The position numbers and the translations under genes were made by a program. The notes beneath the pieces were generated by a model that ran no database searches, was not told the origin of the DNA, and saw nothing but the letters and a program-made list of their open reading frames with translations. DNA of 64,000 nucleotides. Origin: a bacterium. GTDB taxonomy: Bacteria; Cyanobacteriota; Vampirovibrionia; Gastranaerophilales; Gastranaerophilaceae. Positions 41,488-50,567 of the stretch are shown piece after piece (the stretch's first letter is position 1; each line of letters opens with the position of its first letter). Location of the stretch: NCBI GenBank assembly GCA_017626055.1, contig JAGAJM010000004.1, forward strand, positions 1 to 64,000. Direction: 5' to 3'.

Positions 41488-42285
41488 ATGGATAAAGTTC
41501 TTAAAGGTCAAATTGGCACTGAAGTTCTTGATGGCGTGTTTTCTGTAAAGAAAAACGTGGCAGATAGTCTTGCTGATTTGTCTTGTAAAAAAACTACAAA
41601 ACCAAAGACTTTATCTTCTCATATTAGTTACTTAAATAGAGCAAATACATATAGAACAGGTATTTCTAGTATTTGTGTAGGTGCGGTATCAATAAATGAC
41701 GACTTGTCAGATAAATTGACCCTCAAAATCGTAACTGAACTTGCAAATGCCATTGATAAAAACGACGTTGCAAAAATAAAAGAACTTAAGCAACAGTATC
41801 AAGATAAAAAAGAATTTGTTAAAGCAAAAGACTTTTTGAACAAAAAGTGTAAAGAAGTTTGGGATGTTTTTGAAAACAAAACAACTAAACTTAGCCCCCC
41901 TTATGAAGCGATGAAAGCTCTAGGTATTACTAATCAGCCATCTTTAGAAACGCTGTTAGCCGATAGTTTGAAATATTACGAAAAAGACAATGGTACAACA
42001 ACTGTTGATGTAATTTTATCGATTTTGGCAAACGAGAATATCAATTATACATTTGAAGATGTTTATGAATACTTGAAAAAGAGCAACAAAAAAGAAAAAT
42101 ACAAATATAACTTAATCACTGTATCATATTTGGCAACAAAATTAGAATATGATGAAATGCGACTTGGTGATTTAGGTATAGAACAAAATATTGTGAAAAA
42201 ATTGTTTAAAACTCTCTCTGTAAAAGATAAAATTAAGTGTATTTGGAAAAATTTTAATACACTCAAGTATTGTTATGGTATTTAA
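41488..42285 (+). CDS. Hypothetical helical protein
   Basis: 265 residues, Lys-rich, mostly alpha-helical (LSDKLTLKIVTELANAIDKN, KIKELKQQYQDKKEF). No signal peptide, membrane segment or motif I can name. The C-terminal third (YNLITVSYLATKLEYDEMRL) resembles a four-helix repeat. Its ribosome site is weak (AGGGGAATAATAAACAC). It is the last plus-strand gene before a very strong terminator. Confidence 0.65.
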   Translation: MDKVLKGQIGTEVLDGVFSVKKNVADSLADLSCKKTTKPKTLSSHISYLNRANTYRTGISSICVGAVSINDDLSDKLTLKIVTELANAIDKNDVAKIKELKQQYQDKKEFVKAKDFLNKKCKEVWDVFENKTTKLSPPYEAMKALGITNQPSLETLLADSLKYYEKDNGTTTVDVILSILANENINYTFEDVYEYLKKSNKKEKYKYNLITVSYLATKLEYDEMRLGDLGIEQNIVKKLFKTLSVKDKIKCIWKNFNTLKYCYGI

Positions 42286-42301
42286 GGTAAGGTAAAAAGT
42301 T

Positions 42302-42328
42302 GGGCGGGTTGGATATTCCAACCCGCCC
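42302..42328. terminator. Strong bidirectional terminator
   Basis: Perfect 12-bp GC-rich stem GGGCGGGTTGGA (42302-42313) and TCCAACCCGCCC (42317-42328), with a 3-nt loop. T-rich on the plus side and AAAAAG (T-run on minus) on the other. Confidence 0.9.
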
Positions 42329-42344
42329 TTATTGTATTTTTTGA

Positions 42345-42854
42345 TTAACCAATAACTGGAGCTACAAAAGTTCTTGTTGCAAGATCTTTATCAAGTAACA
42401 ATAAGGCTTTTTTATCTTCACCGATTAATTTCAATGTAGCTAAAACGCCGCCAACATTTGCTTCTTCTTCAACTTGTTCTTTCACGTACCAGTCCAAGAA
42501 AGATAATGCTGCTCTGTCACGAACTTCTTCAGCAACGTCCATTAGTGCGTTAATTCTTGAAGTTACATATTCTTCGTGTTCAAGAACTTGTTCAAAGATT
42601 TCTAATGGAGTAGAACCTTTGATTTCAGGTTTGTCGATAGCTTCTAGAGTTACTTGAGCGTTGCGTTCATGTACGTAATCAAACATACCCATAGCGTGAG
42701 CTCTTTCTTCTTGAACTTGAACATCGAACCAGTTTACAAAACCTGGCAAGTTCATATCCGCAAAAATTGCTTTCATACCTAAGTATAAATATTCTGAGTA
42801 CAATTCTTTATTGATTTGATCATTAAATGCTGCTTCTAATTTTTTATCTAACAT
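42345..42854 (-). CDS. Non-heme ferritin
   Basis: 169 residues. Four-helix ferritin with the ferroxidase ligands in NKELYSEYLYLGM, VQEERAHAMGMF, QVLEHEEYVTS and WYVKEQVEEEANVG. It stores iron as ferric mineral and consumes peroxide or oxygen while doing so. It follows the flavodiiron protein gene by 15 nt behind an AGGAGG-type site, forming an iron and oxygen stress operon. Confidence 0.95.
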   Translation of the reverse strand: MLDKKLEAAFNDQINKELYSEYLYLGMKAIFADMNLPGFVNWFDVQVQEERAHAMGMFDYVHERNAQVTLEAIDKPEIKGSTPLEIFEQVLEHEEYVTSRINALMDVAEEVRDRAALSFLDWYVKEQVEEEANVGGVLATLKLIGEDKKALLLLDKDLATRTFVAPVIG

Positions 42855-42869
42855 AATATGCCTCCTTTT

Positions 42870-44072
42870 TTACATGCTTTCAACGATTGCTTTTGCTAGA
42901 TTTTTCAATTCTTCTCTCTTTTCTGATTTTACCGCAGATTTGATAGAAACGCCACTAGATATAAATTCAGTATTTTTAATTTGAGATAGAAGTTCTGTCA
43001 TAAGTCTGCCTGCTTGTGGTGCCCAAGAACCATTCTCAATAACTGCAACTTTGCGATTTTGAATGTTGTGAGCAACAATATCGTGGATTAAGTTTTCCAT
43101 CTCAACGAAAATTCCGTTGTTGTATGTAGTTGATGCAAATACAATGTGAGAGTATTTAAACATATCTGATACAACGTAAGAGGAATGTGTTACTGAAACG
43201 TCAAACATTTTAATATCCTTTACGCCTAATTCTGCTAATTCGCCTGCCAAAATTTCTGCTGCGTTTTGAGTTCCACCATAGACTGATGCGTATGCTATCA
43301 TTACAGAATTAATTTCTGGTGTATAAGTTGACCATTTTTGATATAGGTCGATAAATTTACCCAAATCTTTTCTCCATACATAACCATGAAGTGGGCAAAT
43401 CATATCGATTTCAATGCTAGAAACTTTTTTAAGTAACATTTGAACTTGTGGACCATATTTACCAACAATATTTGTATAATAACGTCTTGCCTCATTTAGA
43501 TATCTATTTTCCCAGTTAACTTCATCAGCAAAAATGTTACCATCAATTGCACCAAATGAACCAAATGCATCAGCTGAGAAAAGAATTTTGTCAGTTGTGT
43601 CATAAGTTACCATAACTTCTGGCCAGTGAACCATTTGAGCCATCAAGAATGTAAGATTGTGTTTACCTGTATTTAAAACATCTCCTTCATTAACAATTTG
43701 GAATTGTTCTTCTGAGATTTCAAAATCAAAAAACTGTTCCATCATTGTCTTGATTTTTGCGTTGCAAACAATTTTTACTTCTGGATATTTTGCCAAAATT
43801 GTTGGAATTTCTGCGCAATGATCAGGTTCCATATGGTTAATAATTAGATAATCAAGTGTTCTTCCATTTAATACGTGTGCCACGTTTTCCATAAACTGGT
43901 GAGTAACGGCTTTATCTACTGTATCTAATAAAACGGTTTTATCGTCTAGTAAAATGTATGAGTTATATGAAACCCCTTGTGGGGCGTGGTAAACACCTTC
44001 AAAAAGTGCAATTCTCCTATCGTTTGCACCTACCCAAAAAAGATTTTCTGTTATTTTTTTTACGTTATACAT
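42870..44072 (-). CDS. A-type flavoprotein (flavodiiron protein, oxygen or NO reductase)
   Basis: 400 residues. A metallo-beta-lactamase-like diiron domain with the ligand motif HMEPDH (INHMEPDHCAEI), VHWPEVMVTYD, SADAFGSFG and CPLHGYVW. A C-terminal flavodoxin domain begins VMIAYASVYGGTQNAAEIL. These enzymes reduce O2 to water or NO to N2O in anaerobes, using electrons from rubredoxin or a similar carrier. First gene of the operon with ferritin. Its promoter region contains a Fur/PerR-like palindrome. Confidence 0.95.
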   Translation of the reverse strand: MYNVKKITENLFWVGANDRRIALFEGVYHAPQGVSYNSYILLDDKTVLLDTVDKAVTHQFMENVAHVLNGRTLDYLIINHMEPDHCAEIPTILAKYPEVKIVCNAKIKTMMEQFFDFEISEEQFQIVNEGDVLNTGKHNLTFLMAQMVHWPEVMVTYDTTDKILFSADAFGSFGAIDGNIFADEVNWENRYLNEARRYYTNIVGKYGPQVQMLLKKVSSIEIDMICPLHGYVWRKDLGKFIDLYQKWSTYTPEINSVMIAYASVYGGTQNAAEILAGELAELGVKDIKMFDVSVTHSSYVVSDMFKYSHIVFASTTYNNGIFVEMENLIHDIVAHNIQNRKVAVIENGSWAPQAGRLMTELLSQIKNTEFISSGVSIKSAVKSEKREELKNLAKAIVESM

Positions 44073-44097
44073 GACTTCTTTTCTCCTGTTTTCTTTA

Positions 44098-44126
44098 ATT
44101 ATAACATAAAATGATAATTATTACCA
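44098..44126 (-). promoter_or_regulatory. Promoter of the flavodiiron-ferritin operon with Fur/PerR-like box
   Basis: Minus-strand TATAAT (44103-44098) with TGGTAA at the -35 position (44126-44121). A near-palindrome TGATAATTATTA (44112-44123) overlaps the -35 and resembles metal- or peroxide-responsive Fur-family boxes. Confidence 0.4.
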
Positions 44127-44265
44127 CTTTTGTAAATGTTTATAAATATCCATGTGGGTAATAGAAATTACCTCTCTTGTTGATTATGCTATAAACACTG
44201 GAACTAGATATAAATGACATAGTTTTAGAGATATAGCACAAACTTTATAATATAAGTATAGTGCA

Positions 44266-44345
44266 AAAATGTATGAAAAAGAGAACTTAACAAATTATTT
44301 TTTTGCCTGTGATGTATGAAAAAGCTCAGGCAATTTATTTTGCTG
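44266..44345 (+). other. Intergenic hairpin with a direct repeat
   Basis: ATGTATGAAAAAG occurs near 44269 and near 44312. The second copy lies in the loop of TTGCCTG (44303-44309) and CAGGCAA (44327-44333), which is followed by TTTATTTT on the plus strand. It could terminate a short plus-strand RNA. Otherwise I see nothing coding in the gap 44073-44360. Confidence 0.3.
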
Positions 44346-44360
44346 TCTTAAGGTGCAATC

Positions 44361-44936
44361 TTAATTTTCTATTTTGGTAAAGAATTCTAATATTTTTTCA
44401 TTATAGCGGTTATCAATTGCACTGAATGGGAATATTTCTCCACCAAATTCTTTACGAACGTGTGCTAGAGCACTTTGGACTTTATTTTTTGAGATACAAT
44501 CCATTTTGGTTACAACTGTGATAATTGGCAAATCGTATGCCATAACCCACTCTCTCATTTGGTAATCGTTTTTCTGAATTTCGTGGCGTGCATCAATTAA
44601 CTGAACCAAGCATTTAATTTGTTCACGTTTAAGCAAGTATTCTTCTAAGTATTTCTGCCATTTGTTACGAGCTTCGTGAGAAACTTTAGCGTAACCATAT
44701 CCAGGTAAATCCGCAATCATAAATTCATCAGAAAAATTGAAAAAGTTGATAAGTCTGGTTTTGCCAGGAACGTTAGATGTTTTTGCAAGTTTTTTGTTAT
44801 TTGCAAGTCCATTGATAAATGAAGATTTACCAACATTTGAACGCCCAAGAAGAGGAAATTCAGGCAGTGTGTATTCTGGGCACTGACTTAATTTTTCTGC
44901 ACTTATTAAAAATTTTGCATTCATGTATGGTTTCAT
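44361..44936 (-). CDS. engB: Ribosome biogenesis GTPase EngB (YsxC/YihA)
   Basis: 191 residues, the normal size. G1 GRSNVGKSSF (32-41), the effector KTSNVPGKTRLINFF, G3 DLPGYGYA, G4 TKMD and the G5 SAI of PFSAIDN are present. Essential GTPase in large-subunit assembly. Its start overlaps the end of the preceding small gene by 4 nt. Confidence 0.96.
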   Translation of the reverse strand: MKPYMNAKFLISAEKLSQCPEYTLPEFPLLGRSNVGKSSFINGLANNKKLAKTSNVPGKTRLINFFNFSDEFMIADLPGYGYAKVSHEARNKWQKYLEEYLLKREQIKCLVQLIDARHEIQKNDYQMREWVMAYDLPIITVVTKMDCISKNKVQSALAHVRKEFGGEIFPFSAIDNRYNEKILEFFTKIEN

Positions 44937-45190
44937 TTTGTACTTATCGCTTTTTCTTTTACTTCTTTAAGTTTCTGTTTATATAAAACTGTTTGTAGTA
45001 GATTACACATTTTCTCATTATTTACAACAGTTAATTGTGTTCTATTTTTCATAAAATCAACGCTAAATGAAGATTGTTGATTAAAAATGTTTGCCTCGAT
45101 ATTTACTATTTGAAACAGCCCCTCAGTTAAAATACTAAGAGGCTCTCTCAAAAAAGTTTCAAATGTTTTTCTTATATCGAATTTTTTCAT
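44933..45190 (-). CDS. Small hypothetical protein coupled to engB
   Basis: 85 residues, no motif: KKFDIRKTFETFLREPLSIL, then FSVDFMKNRTQLTVVNNEKM and a Lys-rich helical end. It resembles small proteins with one beta hairpin and flanking helices, but I do not recognise a family. Its 4-nt overlap with engB suggests coupled translation. Confidence 0.65.
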   Translation of the reverse strand: MKKFDIRKTFETFLREPLSILTEGLFQIVNIEANIFNQQSSFSVDFMKNRTQLTVVNNEKMCNLLQTVLYKQKLKEVKEKAISTK

Positions 45191-45245
45191 CTGTCTTTAT
45201 ATTTAATCTTTGGGTATTACCAAGATTGGTGATGTTATTCATCCC

Positions 45246-47048
45246 TTAGATTTTTTGGCTGAATACTTGAATTCTTTGTTCAACTGCAGCCTTGTCAGAA
45301 GCGTTAGGAGCAAGTGCTAAGTACTGAGTATAGTATTTAACTGCGCCTTGGTAGTTTCCTTCAGCTTCATAAGATTGAGCTTTCAACTTAGCAATTGATG
45401 GAGCATTGTGATAGAAGTCGATTGCTCTGTTGCAGTATTCGATAGCTGACGCATAGTTGCCTTCTTTGTATTGACGAAGTGCAATTTCAAAGAATTCATT
45501 TGATTTCATTTCGCATAAGTTGATATAGTGAAGACCATTACCAGCAATTCTGTTGTTAGGGTCAACCATCAATACTTTTTGAAGTGCTTTTCTAGCAGTT
45601 CTGAATTGTTTGTGTTGAACAAGAATTTCAGCTAAGTACAATTCATCTTCAACACTGTTTGCGAAATTGATTGCATTTTCGAATGTATAAACTGCATCTC
45701 TTTCACGACCTAGAGAAAGATATGCTTCCCCTTTGATTACTGTATCCATCAAGCTATTGCTAGCTGATTGAACGATGTAATTTAGGTTATCTTTTGTTAA
45801 TTCCATTTGGTGAGTAAGTTTACCAAGTTTGATTTTTGCTAAGTGAAGTTTCAAATCGTTTGGAGTTCTTTGAATTGCTTCATTAACATAGTCATACGCT
45901 AGGTAAACATCTTTATTTGTTGTAAAGCTACGACTATCTGCAGTGTCTTTAGCCATTTCGTAGTATGTATTAGCAAGACCAATGATAGCATTGTTGTTGT
46001 ATGTAGCATCACCTAACAATCTTGAATAGTATTCAAGAGCTTGTTGATATTTTTTAGTTTCTAATGACATATTAGCAACTCTGTAAATACCTTCTTTGTA
46101 GTTAGGATTCAAAATAATTGCAGTTTTTAATTCTTCCATAGCAAATTCGTGGTCTGCACGTCTTTCATAAACACCAGCTAAATTGATGTAAGGGCGTGAA
46201 TTTTCAGGTTTTACGTAAATTGCTTTTTTGAAAGAATTGATAGCAGCAGGTTGGTTACCTTGTTTCAAGTATAATTCACCTTGCAAATTCCATCCTGGAG
46301 ATGAATTTGGGTTGATGTGTAATGAGTGGTTCAACCAAGTTAATGCTTTTGTATAATCGCCACGTCTAGCTTCCACTTGACCCATATGGTACATAGATGT
46401 TGGGTTGTGTGAATTGTGCTTGATTGATAATAAGTAGTATTTTTCAGCTTCATCTAAGTCGCCATCTAACATTGCAATATTACCTAAATTATCATAAGCT
46501 GGAGCGTAACTTGGGTTGTTTTTAATTGCAACTTTGAATAATTCAGCAGCATCTTTTTTGTTGCCAAGTTTTAATGTTGCAACACCCATAGCGTTATATG
46601 CTTGATAATATGTGCTATCAAGATTTACAGCTTGAACAAATGATTTGATAGCTGCATTTGATAGGTTTGAAATATTTTTGATGTATTCAACGTCTGATGA
46701 AGTTTCTCTCATCAAGTAAACTAAACCTTGAGCGTAATGTAATTCAGGTTTGTTTGGATATTTTTTCAATAATCTATCTAATTCTGCTTGTGTAGGTGCT
46801 AATTTCCATTGTTTAGCTTGAGAAATTAATTGTAAGCATTTAGCGTCCAAGTCATTTGGATTTTTCTTTAAAATTTCTTTAAGACGTTGGTCAGCGTCTG
46901 AATAATTGTTATATTCGATTAATCTGCTAATATCAACGTAACTTTTGGATACTTGAGCTTTTATAGGTTGAGCAGCAAACACGTTAGGTGCACAAAGAAT
47001 GCAAGATGTTAAAATCATTGAAGTAACTAATAATTTTTTACAATTCAT
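45246..47048 (-). CDS. Exported TPR protein
   Basis: 600 residues. Signal peptide, about 1-25 (LLVTSMILTSCILCAPNVFA); the Cys residues inside it are not followed by a lipobox glycine or alanine at the end. About 15 TPRs follow (for example YNAMGVATLKLGNKKDAAEL, GWNLQGELYLKQGNQPAAIN). Probably a periplasmic or outer-membrane assembly scaffold. Isolated transcription unit. Similar in design to the exported TPR protein at 50984. Confidence 0.9.
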   Translation of the reverse strand: MNCKKLLVTSMILTSCILCAPNVFAAQPIKAQVSKSYVDISRLIEYNNYSDADQRLKEILKKNPNDLDAKCLQLISQAKQWKLAPTQAELDRLLKKYPNKPELHYAQGLVYLMRETSSDVEYIKNISNLSNAAIKSFVQAVNLDSTYYQAYNAMGVATLKLGNKKDAAELFKVAIKNNPSYAPAYDNLGNIAMLDGDLDEAEKYYLLSIKHNSHNPTSMYHMGQVEARRGDYTKALTWLNHSLHINPNSSPGWNLQGELYLKQGNQPAAINSFKKAIYVKPENSRPYINLAGVYERRADHEFAMEELKTAIILNPNYKEGIYRVANMSLETKKYQQALEYYSRLLGDATYNNNAIIGLANTYYEMAKDTADSRSFTTNKDVYLAYDYVNEAIQRTPNDLKLHLAKIKLGKLTHQMELTKDNLNYIVQSASNSLMDTVIKGEAYLSLGRERDAVYTFENAINFANSVEDELYLAEILVQHKQFRTARKALQKVLMVDPNNRIAGNGLHYINLCEMKSNEFFEIALRQYKEGNYASAIEYCNRAIDFYHNAPSIAKLKAQSYEAEGNYQGAVKYYTQYLALAPNASDKAAVEQRIQVFSQKI

Positions 47049-47138
47049 GTTTTTACCTACTTTTTTCCTTTATAACTATTCTAAATCTTTTAAAAATATT
47101 GTATAATAGTAATCATAAAAAAGCAACAAGGTTAACAA

Positions 47139-48053
47139 ATGGTATTAAACGCAAACTCGAAAAAGGATTTAGAGGATTTTAAATCATATATTTTGGTAGA
47201 AAAAAACTTTTCCCAACACACTGCAAAGGCTTACTATGCGGATATTTTAGCGTACTTAATATGGCTAGGAGATAATCAGTGTGAGGATGTTAGCTTTTCA
47301 AAGGTGAGAGAATACCTACATTTTATGCAGATTTTCAACTACAAAAAAACTACTGTTGCTCGCAAAATTGCCTCTATTCGTACTTTTTACAAGTATTTGC
47401 ATAGAGAAAGAAAAGTTGAGAGTAACCCTGCTGAAAGTTTGATTTCACCAAAGCGACCAAAGTCGTTGCCTAAGTTTTTAACAACAGATGAAGTTGAGCA
47501 AATTTTAAGTAATATTAACATCGATACTCCTGCTGGTTATCGTAATCGTGCAATCCTTGAACTTTTATGGGCAAGTGGTATGCGTGTATCTGAATTAAGT
47601 GGGTTAAATTTTGGCAATTTGAACCTTGATAATAATGAGATTACTGTTTTTGGTAAAGGTGCAAAAGAAAGAATTATTCTTGTTACTGATAGAGCAAAAT
47701 CTTATTTGCAAGGTTATATTGATTTTGCTCGTCCATTGATTGCTAAGGGCTATACGCTTCCTCCAATATCAGATGATACTCCTGTGTTTATCAATAAAAC
47801 GGGGTATAGATTACAAACTAAAATGATTAGAAATGTTATCAATGATATTGTTGACAAGATAGAGTTGCCCAAAAAAGTTACTCCACACATGTTTAGGCAT
47901 AGTTTTGCAACTCATTTGATTGAAAATGGTGCAGATTTGAGGGTTGTTCAAGAGCTTTTGGGTCACGCAAGTATTTCTAATACTCAAATTTATACACATA
48001 TTTCTATGCAGCATATGAAAGAAGTATATGATGAAACCCACCCTAGAGCGTAG
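47139..48053 (+). CDS. Tyrosine recombinase XerC/XerD
   Basis: 304 residues. An N-terminal SAM-like domain (FSQHTAKAYYADILAYLIWL) precedes the catalytic domain with Arg in LLWASGMRVSELSGL, Lys in FGKGAKER, HMFRHSFATHLIENGADLR, the last His in LLGHASISNT and Tyr in QIYTHIS. Length and context (no phage genes) fit a chromosome-dimer resolvase rather than an integrase. Whether it is the XerC or XerD orthologue, or a single XerH-like enzyme, cannot be settled. TATAAT lies about 35 nt upstream. Confidence 0.93.
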   Translation: MVLNANSKKDLEDFKSYILVEKNFSQHTAKAYYADILAYLIWLGDNQCEDVSFSKVREYLHFMQIFNYKKTTVARKIASIRTFYKYLHRERKVESNPAESLISPKRPKSLPKFLTTDEVEQILSNINIDTPAGYRNRAILELLWASGMRVSELSGLNFGNLNLDNNEITVFGKGAKERIILVTDRAKSYLQGYIDFARPLIAKGYTLPPISDDTPVFINKTGYRLQTKMIRNVINDIVDKIELPKKVTPHMFRHSFATHLIENGADLRVVQELLGHASISNTQIYTHISMQHMKEVYDETHPRA

Positions 48054-48069
48054 TTTCAGCCTACTTCAA

Positions 48070-48098
48070 TTGACTACTTGGAGCAAATGTGTTAAAAT
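48070..48098 (+). promoter_or_regulatory. Promoter of the pseudopilin gene
   Basis: TTGACT (48070-48075), a 17-nt spacer and TAAAAT (48093-48098). Its position excludes an upstream GTG at 48089 as start of the next gene. Confidence 0.6.
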
Positions 48099-48133
48099 TA
48101 GTATATAGTTTATTTCGGTATGGGTTATTAAGA

Positions 48134-48853
48134 ATGAGTATATTTGATAAAAAATTTGGTTATACACTGTCAGAAGTTTTAATTACACTTGCATTGATTG
48201 GTTTTTTGGCAACATTAACACTTTCAACAGTTGGATCTTCAATTCAACAAAGAACTAGATTAGCAGAATTCAGAACTGCATATTCTAAAATGTCAACCGC
48301 ACTTAAGAATGTTACAGTTGATACTGCAAAAATTTATGCGTGTTTTGTTAAACCAACAAATGCAGAAGTTAATGAATTTGGTTTGACTATTAATGGCAAT
48401 GCTAGTGATACAAGTACTGCTGGTTGTGATGATTTGGAACACGCATTTGTAAGGGCAATGGGTGCTACTCGTTTCTGTATGAATAACGCAATATCTGAAG
48501 GTTGTGTTCCTGCAAATTATCCTATTGCTGATGGTTGTTTTGAAAATTATACAAAGTCAAGAGCTTATGTTTTTGATAACAGTATGATTTTAATTACAGA
48601 CAAAAAATCAAATGGTATGAAATTATTTGCAATGGACGTTAACGGTCGTAAGGGACCTAACAAATGGGGACAAGATATCTTCCCATTTTCTATAAAATAT
48701 ACAGAAACAAAAACTGTTCAAGGCAGAGTTTTCGTTAAAGCCGTTGGTATTCTACCACCGGATGAAACATCTTGTACATATGTTAATAATGACTCTGGTA
48801 GAACCACTTCAAGAATGATGAAAGACTCTGCTGGTATTATTACTAGAGATTAA
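48134..48853 (+). CDS. Type IV pilin-like protein (prepilin leader)
   Basis: 239 residues. Short leader MSIFDKKFG, then YTLSEVLITLALIGFLATLT: prepilin peptidase should cut after Gly9, and the first mature residue is Tyr rather than Phe. The conserved Glu is present. The C-terminal globular part has six or more cysteines and a Gly/Asn/Asp-rich region (LFAMDVNGRKGPNKWGQDIF) typical of pseudopilins with a calcium-like site. Such genes are numerous in Gastranaerophilales. Role in a type II secretion or pilus system is inferred. Confidence 0.9.
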   Translation: MSIFDKKFGYTLSEVLITLALIGFLATLTLSTVGSSIQQRTRLAEFRTAYSKMSTALKNVTVDTAKIYACFVKPTNAEVNEFGLTINGNASDTSTAGCDDLEHAFVRAMGATRFCMNNAISEGCVPANYPIADGCFENYTKSRAYVFDNSMILITDKKSNGMKLFAMDVNGRKGPNKWGQDIFPFSIKYTETKTVQGRVFVKAVGILPPDETSCTYVNNDSGRTTSRMMKDSAGIITRD

Positions 48854-49218
48854 TTTATAAGATTTGCAGTTTCGTTGTACATAATCATATGAAAATCAGC
48901 ACTTGTCATATTAGGGTTCTGTTTCATAAATTTTTTCACGTCAAATTTTGCCAAATATTTATCTAATTTTTCAATAGCTTTCGGCTTATCTTGATTTTCG
49001 TCTTTTAATCGAGCAATATAATTTTGAGTCAAATAAAGCACGTCATCTTCTGTTAAAACTGGTAATCCGCCGATTTTAACCTCATCTTTTTCATCGTTTT
49101 CAAGATATCGTTTTTCTTCATCTTTTTGTTGATTTTGTTGCTGACGTTGTTTTTCTTGACCTGTTGAAACCGCTGATTCAATTCTTTGACCGAATGGATT
49201 ATTTACAGAATTAAACAT
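48850..49218 (-). CDS. Hypothetical Gln-rich protein
   Basis: 122 residues from the ATG at 49218, with GAGG 6 nt upstream; the GTG 12 nt earlier is part of that site. A low-complexity segment (KQRQQQNQQKDEEKR) precedes a helical C-terminus (LTEDDVLYLTQNYIARLKDE, KFMKQNPNMTSADFHMIMYN). No signal peptide. It overlaps the end of the convergent pseudopilin gene by 4 nt. Family unknown. Confidence 0.65.
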   Translation of the reverse strand: MFNSVNNPFGQRIESAVSTGQEKQRQQQNQQKDEEKRYLENDEKDEVKIGGLPVLTEDDVLYLTQNYIARLKDENQDKPKAIEKLDKYLAKFDVKKFMKQNPNMTSADFHMIMYNETANLIN

Positions 49219-49302
49219 ATGATGCCTCACTTGTTAGTAACTTGTTGCTATTTGTATCGGCAAAATCTATAAAAACTTTAATACTTCAACTATATAGTGG
49301 AC

Positions 49303-50151
49303 TTATAAGCTCATATAGTAATCTTTTAAAATTTTTGTATCAGTTTCAATATTTGGACTTTCGCAAACTAATGCACCTTTTACCCCAAATTCTTTAAGAG
49401 CTTTCAATAAATCTTTATAGTTCATATCAGATTCTTCAAGGATAAGGTGTTTTTTCTCACCTTTTTTGGTGTATTCAATTCCTGCAAGGTGTGCGTGGAA
49501 ATTGTTTAATGCAAAATCTCCAAGTTCTGTACCAATTCTATCTAAAACTTTGCAAAATTCATCATAAGTATTATATTCACCAGCTGTTCTTGCGTGTATG
49601 TGAGAAAAATCAATACAAGGAAGAACTTGTTCAAATTCTTTTGAAAGCCTGATTATTTCTTCATAGTCACCCCATTGAGTTTCTTTCCCTGTTGTTTCTG
49701 GGCGAATCCACATTTTGATATTGTGTTTTTCAAGAGTTTCAATAATTTTCTGTGTTTGAGTTTTCACTTGTTGATAAACAGTTTCCTTATCTGCTCCCAT
49801 ATAAAATGCAGCATGATAGGTTATACTATAACCACCAAAATCAGAAGCTGCTTGGGCAGTTTCGATAATTCTTTGAACACTTGCTTCAATTTTTTCTTCT
49901 TCTTTTGAATTTAAGTTTATATAAAATGGTCCATGTGCGGTGAAAATAAGATTTTTTTCTTGTGTGGTTTTCTTTAGAAGTGCACGAGTTTCGTCAGACA
50001 TTCTAACGCCATGAACAAACTCGACTTCCATTCCATCTAATCCCAGTTCTTCAATAATTTCAAATGCTCTTGGATACCCACCTTTACCAGTAGATAGTGG
50101 CATACCCGCAGTTAGGAAATTTAATTTATCAACTTTATAAAAATTTTGCAT
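49303..50151 (-). CDS. TIM-barrel sugar isomerase / endonuclease IV family protein
   Basis: 282 residues of the AP-endonuclease-2-like TIM barrel. Metal-binding residues are visible in LIFTAHGPFYIN, YSITYHAAFYMG, MWIRPETTGKE, LPCIDFSHIHAR, NNFHAHLAG and ALVCESPN. The ETTG and DFSH motifs resemble endonuclease IV (Nfo) of archaeal type, so an abasic-site endonuclease is likely, with sugar isomerase as alternative. It overlaps the previous gene by one base. Confidence 0.85.
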   Translation of the reverse strand: MQNFYKVDKLNFLTAGMPLSTGKGGYPRAFEIIEELGLDGMEVEFVHGVRMSDETRALLKKTTQEKNLIFTAHGPFYINLNSKEEEKIEASVQRIIETAQAASDFGGYSITYHAAFYMGADKETVYQQVKTQTQKIIETLEKHNIKMWIRPETTGKETQWGDYEEIIRLSKEFEQVLPCIDFSHIHARTAGEYNTYDEFCKVLDRIGTELGDFALNNFHAHLAGIEYTKKGEKKHLILEESDMNYKDLLKALKEFGVKGALVCESPNIETDTKILKDYYMSL

Positions 50152-50549
50152 TACACTTTTACCTTAATCATTTCATCTAAAATTTCGCAAACGTCAGCAA
50201 CAAGTTTTGAACAATGTTCCTTTCTTGCGCTTCCGTCTAATCCTGCTGATAATACTCTACAACAAGTTACTTTATTTCTTTTCTTAAATTCTTCAATAAG
50301 TTTTGCTGCGTTAACTCTTGCGGAAACTTCATTATTGAATTTATTTTTTCGTCCAAAATGGTAGCCTAAAATTATTTGTCCAGCTGCAATTGCTCCACAT
50401 AGACATCCAGAAGACATTCCTCCAGAAAATGTTGTTGCACAAGGTAACAACTCTTCAGGACATAATCCAGCATCAATATATGCTTGAATTATGCTTTCTG
50501 AACAAGAATATCCATTTTTAAAATAATCTAATGCTTTATCTTTTATCAT
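50151..50549 (-). CDS. C_GCAxxG_C_C family redox protein
   Basis: 132 residues. The family signature is visible as SGCLCGAIAAGQIIL, with further conserved cysteines in YSCSESI, GLCPEELLPCATTFSGGMSSG, VTCCRVL and HCSKLV. These proteins are common in anaerobes and are thought to bind a metal or metal cluster; the biochemical role is not established. It forms an operon with the TIM-barrel gene (1-nt overlap). Confidence 0.9.
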   Translation of the reverse strand: MIKDKALDYFKNGYSCSESIIQAYIDAGLCPEELLPCATTFSGGMSSGCLCGAIAAGQIILGYHFGRKNKFNNEVSARVNAAKLIEEFKKRNKVTCCRVLSAGLDGSARKEHCSKLVADVCEILDEMIKVKV

Positions 50550-50567
50550 ACTTATAATCCCTTTTTC

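Noticed and set aside
47139..48053. Xer recombinase as a phage or element integrase
   Set aside because: No phage genes, attachment repeats or excisionase nearby; length and motifs fit chromosomal XerC/XerD.
48089..48133. Upstream GTG start for the pseudopilin with GGAG before it
   Set aside because: It lies inside the spacer of a near-consensus promoter (48070-48098), so it would not be transcribed; the ATG at 48134 also gives the expected short prepilin leader.
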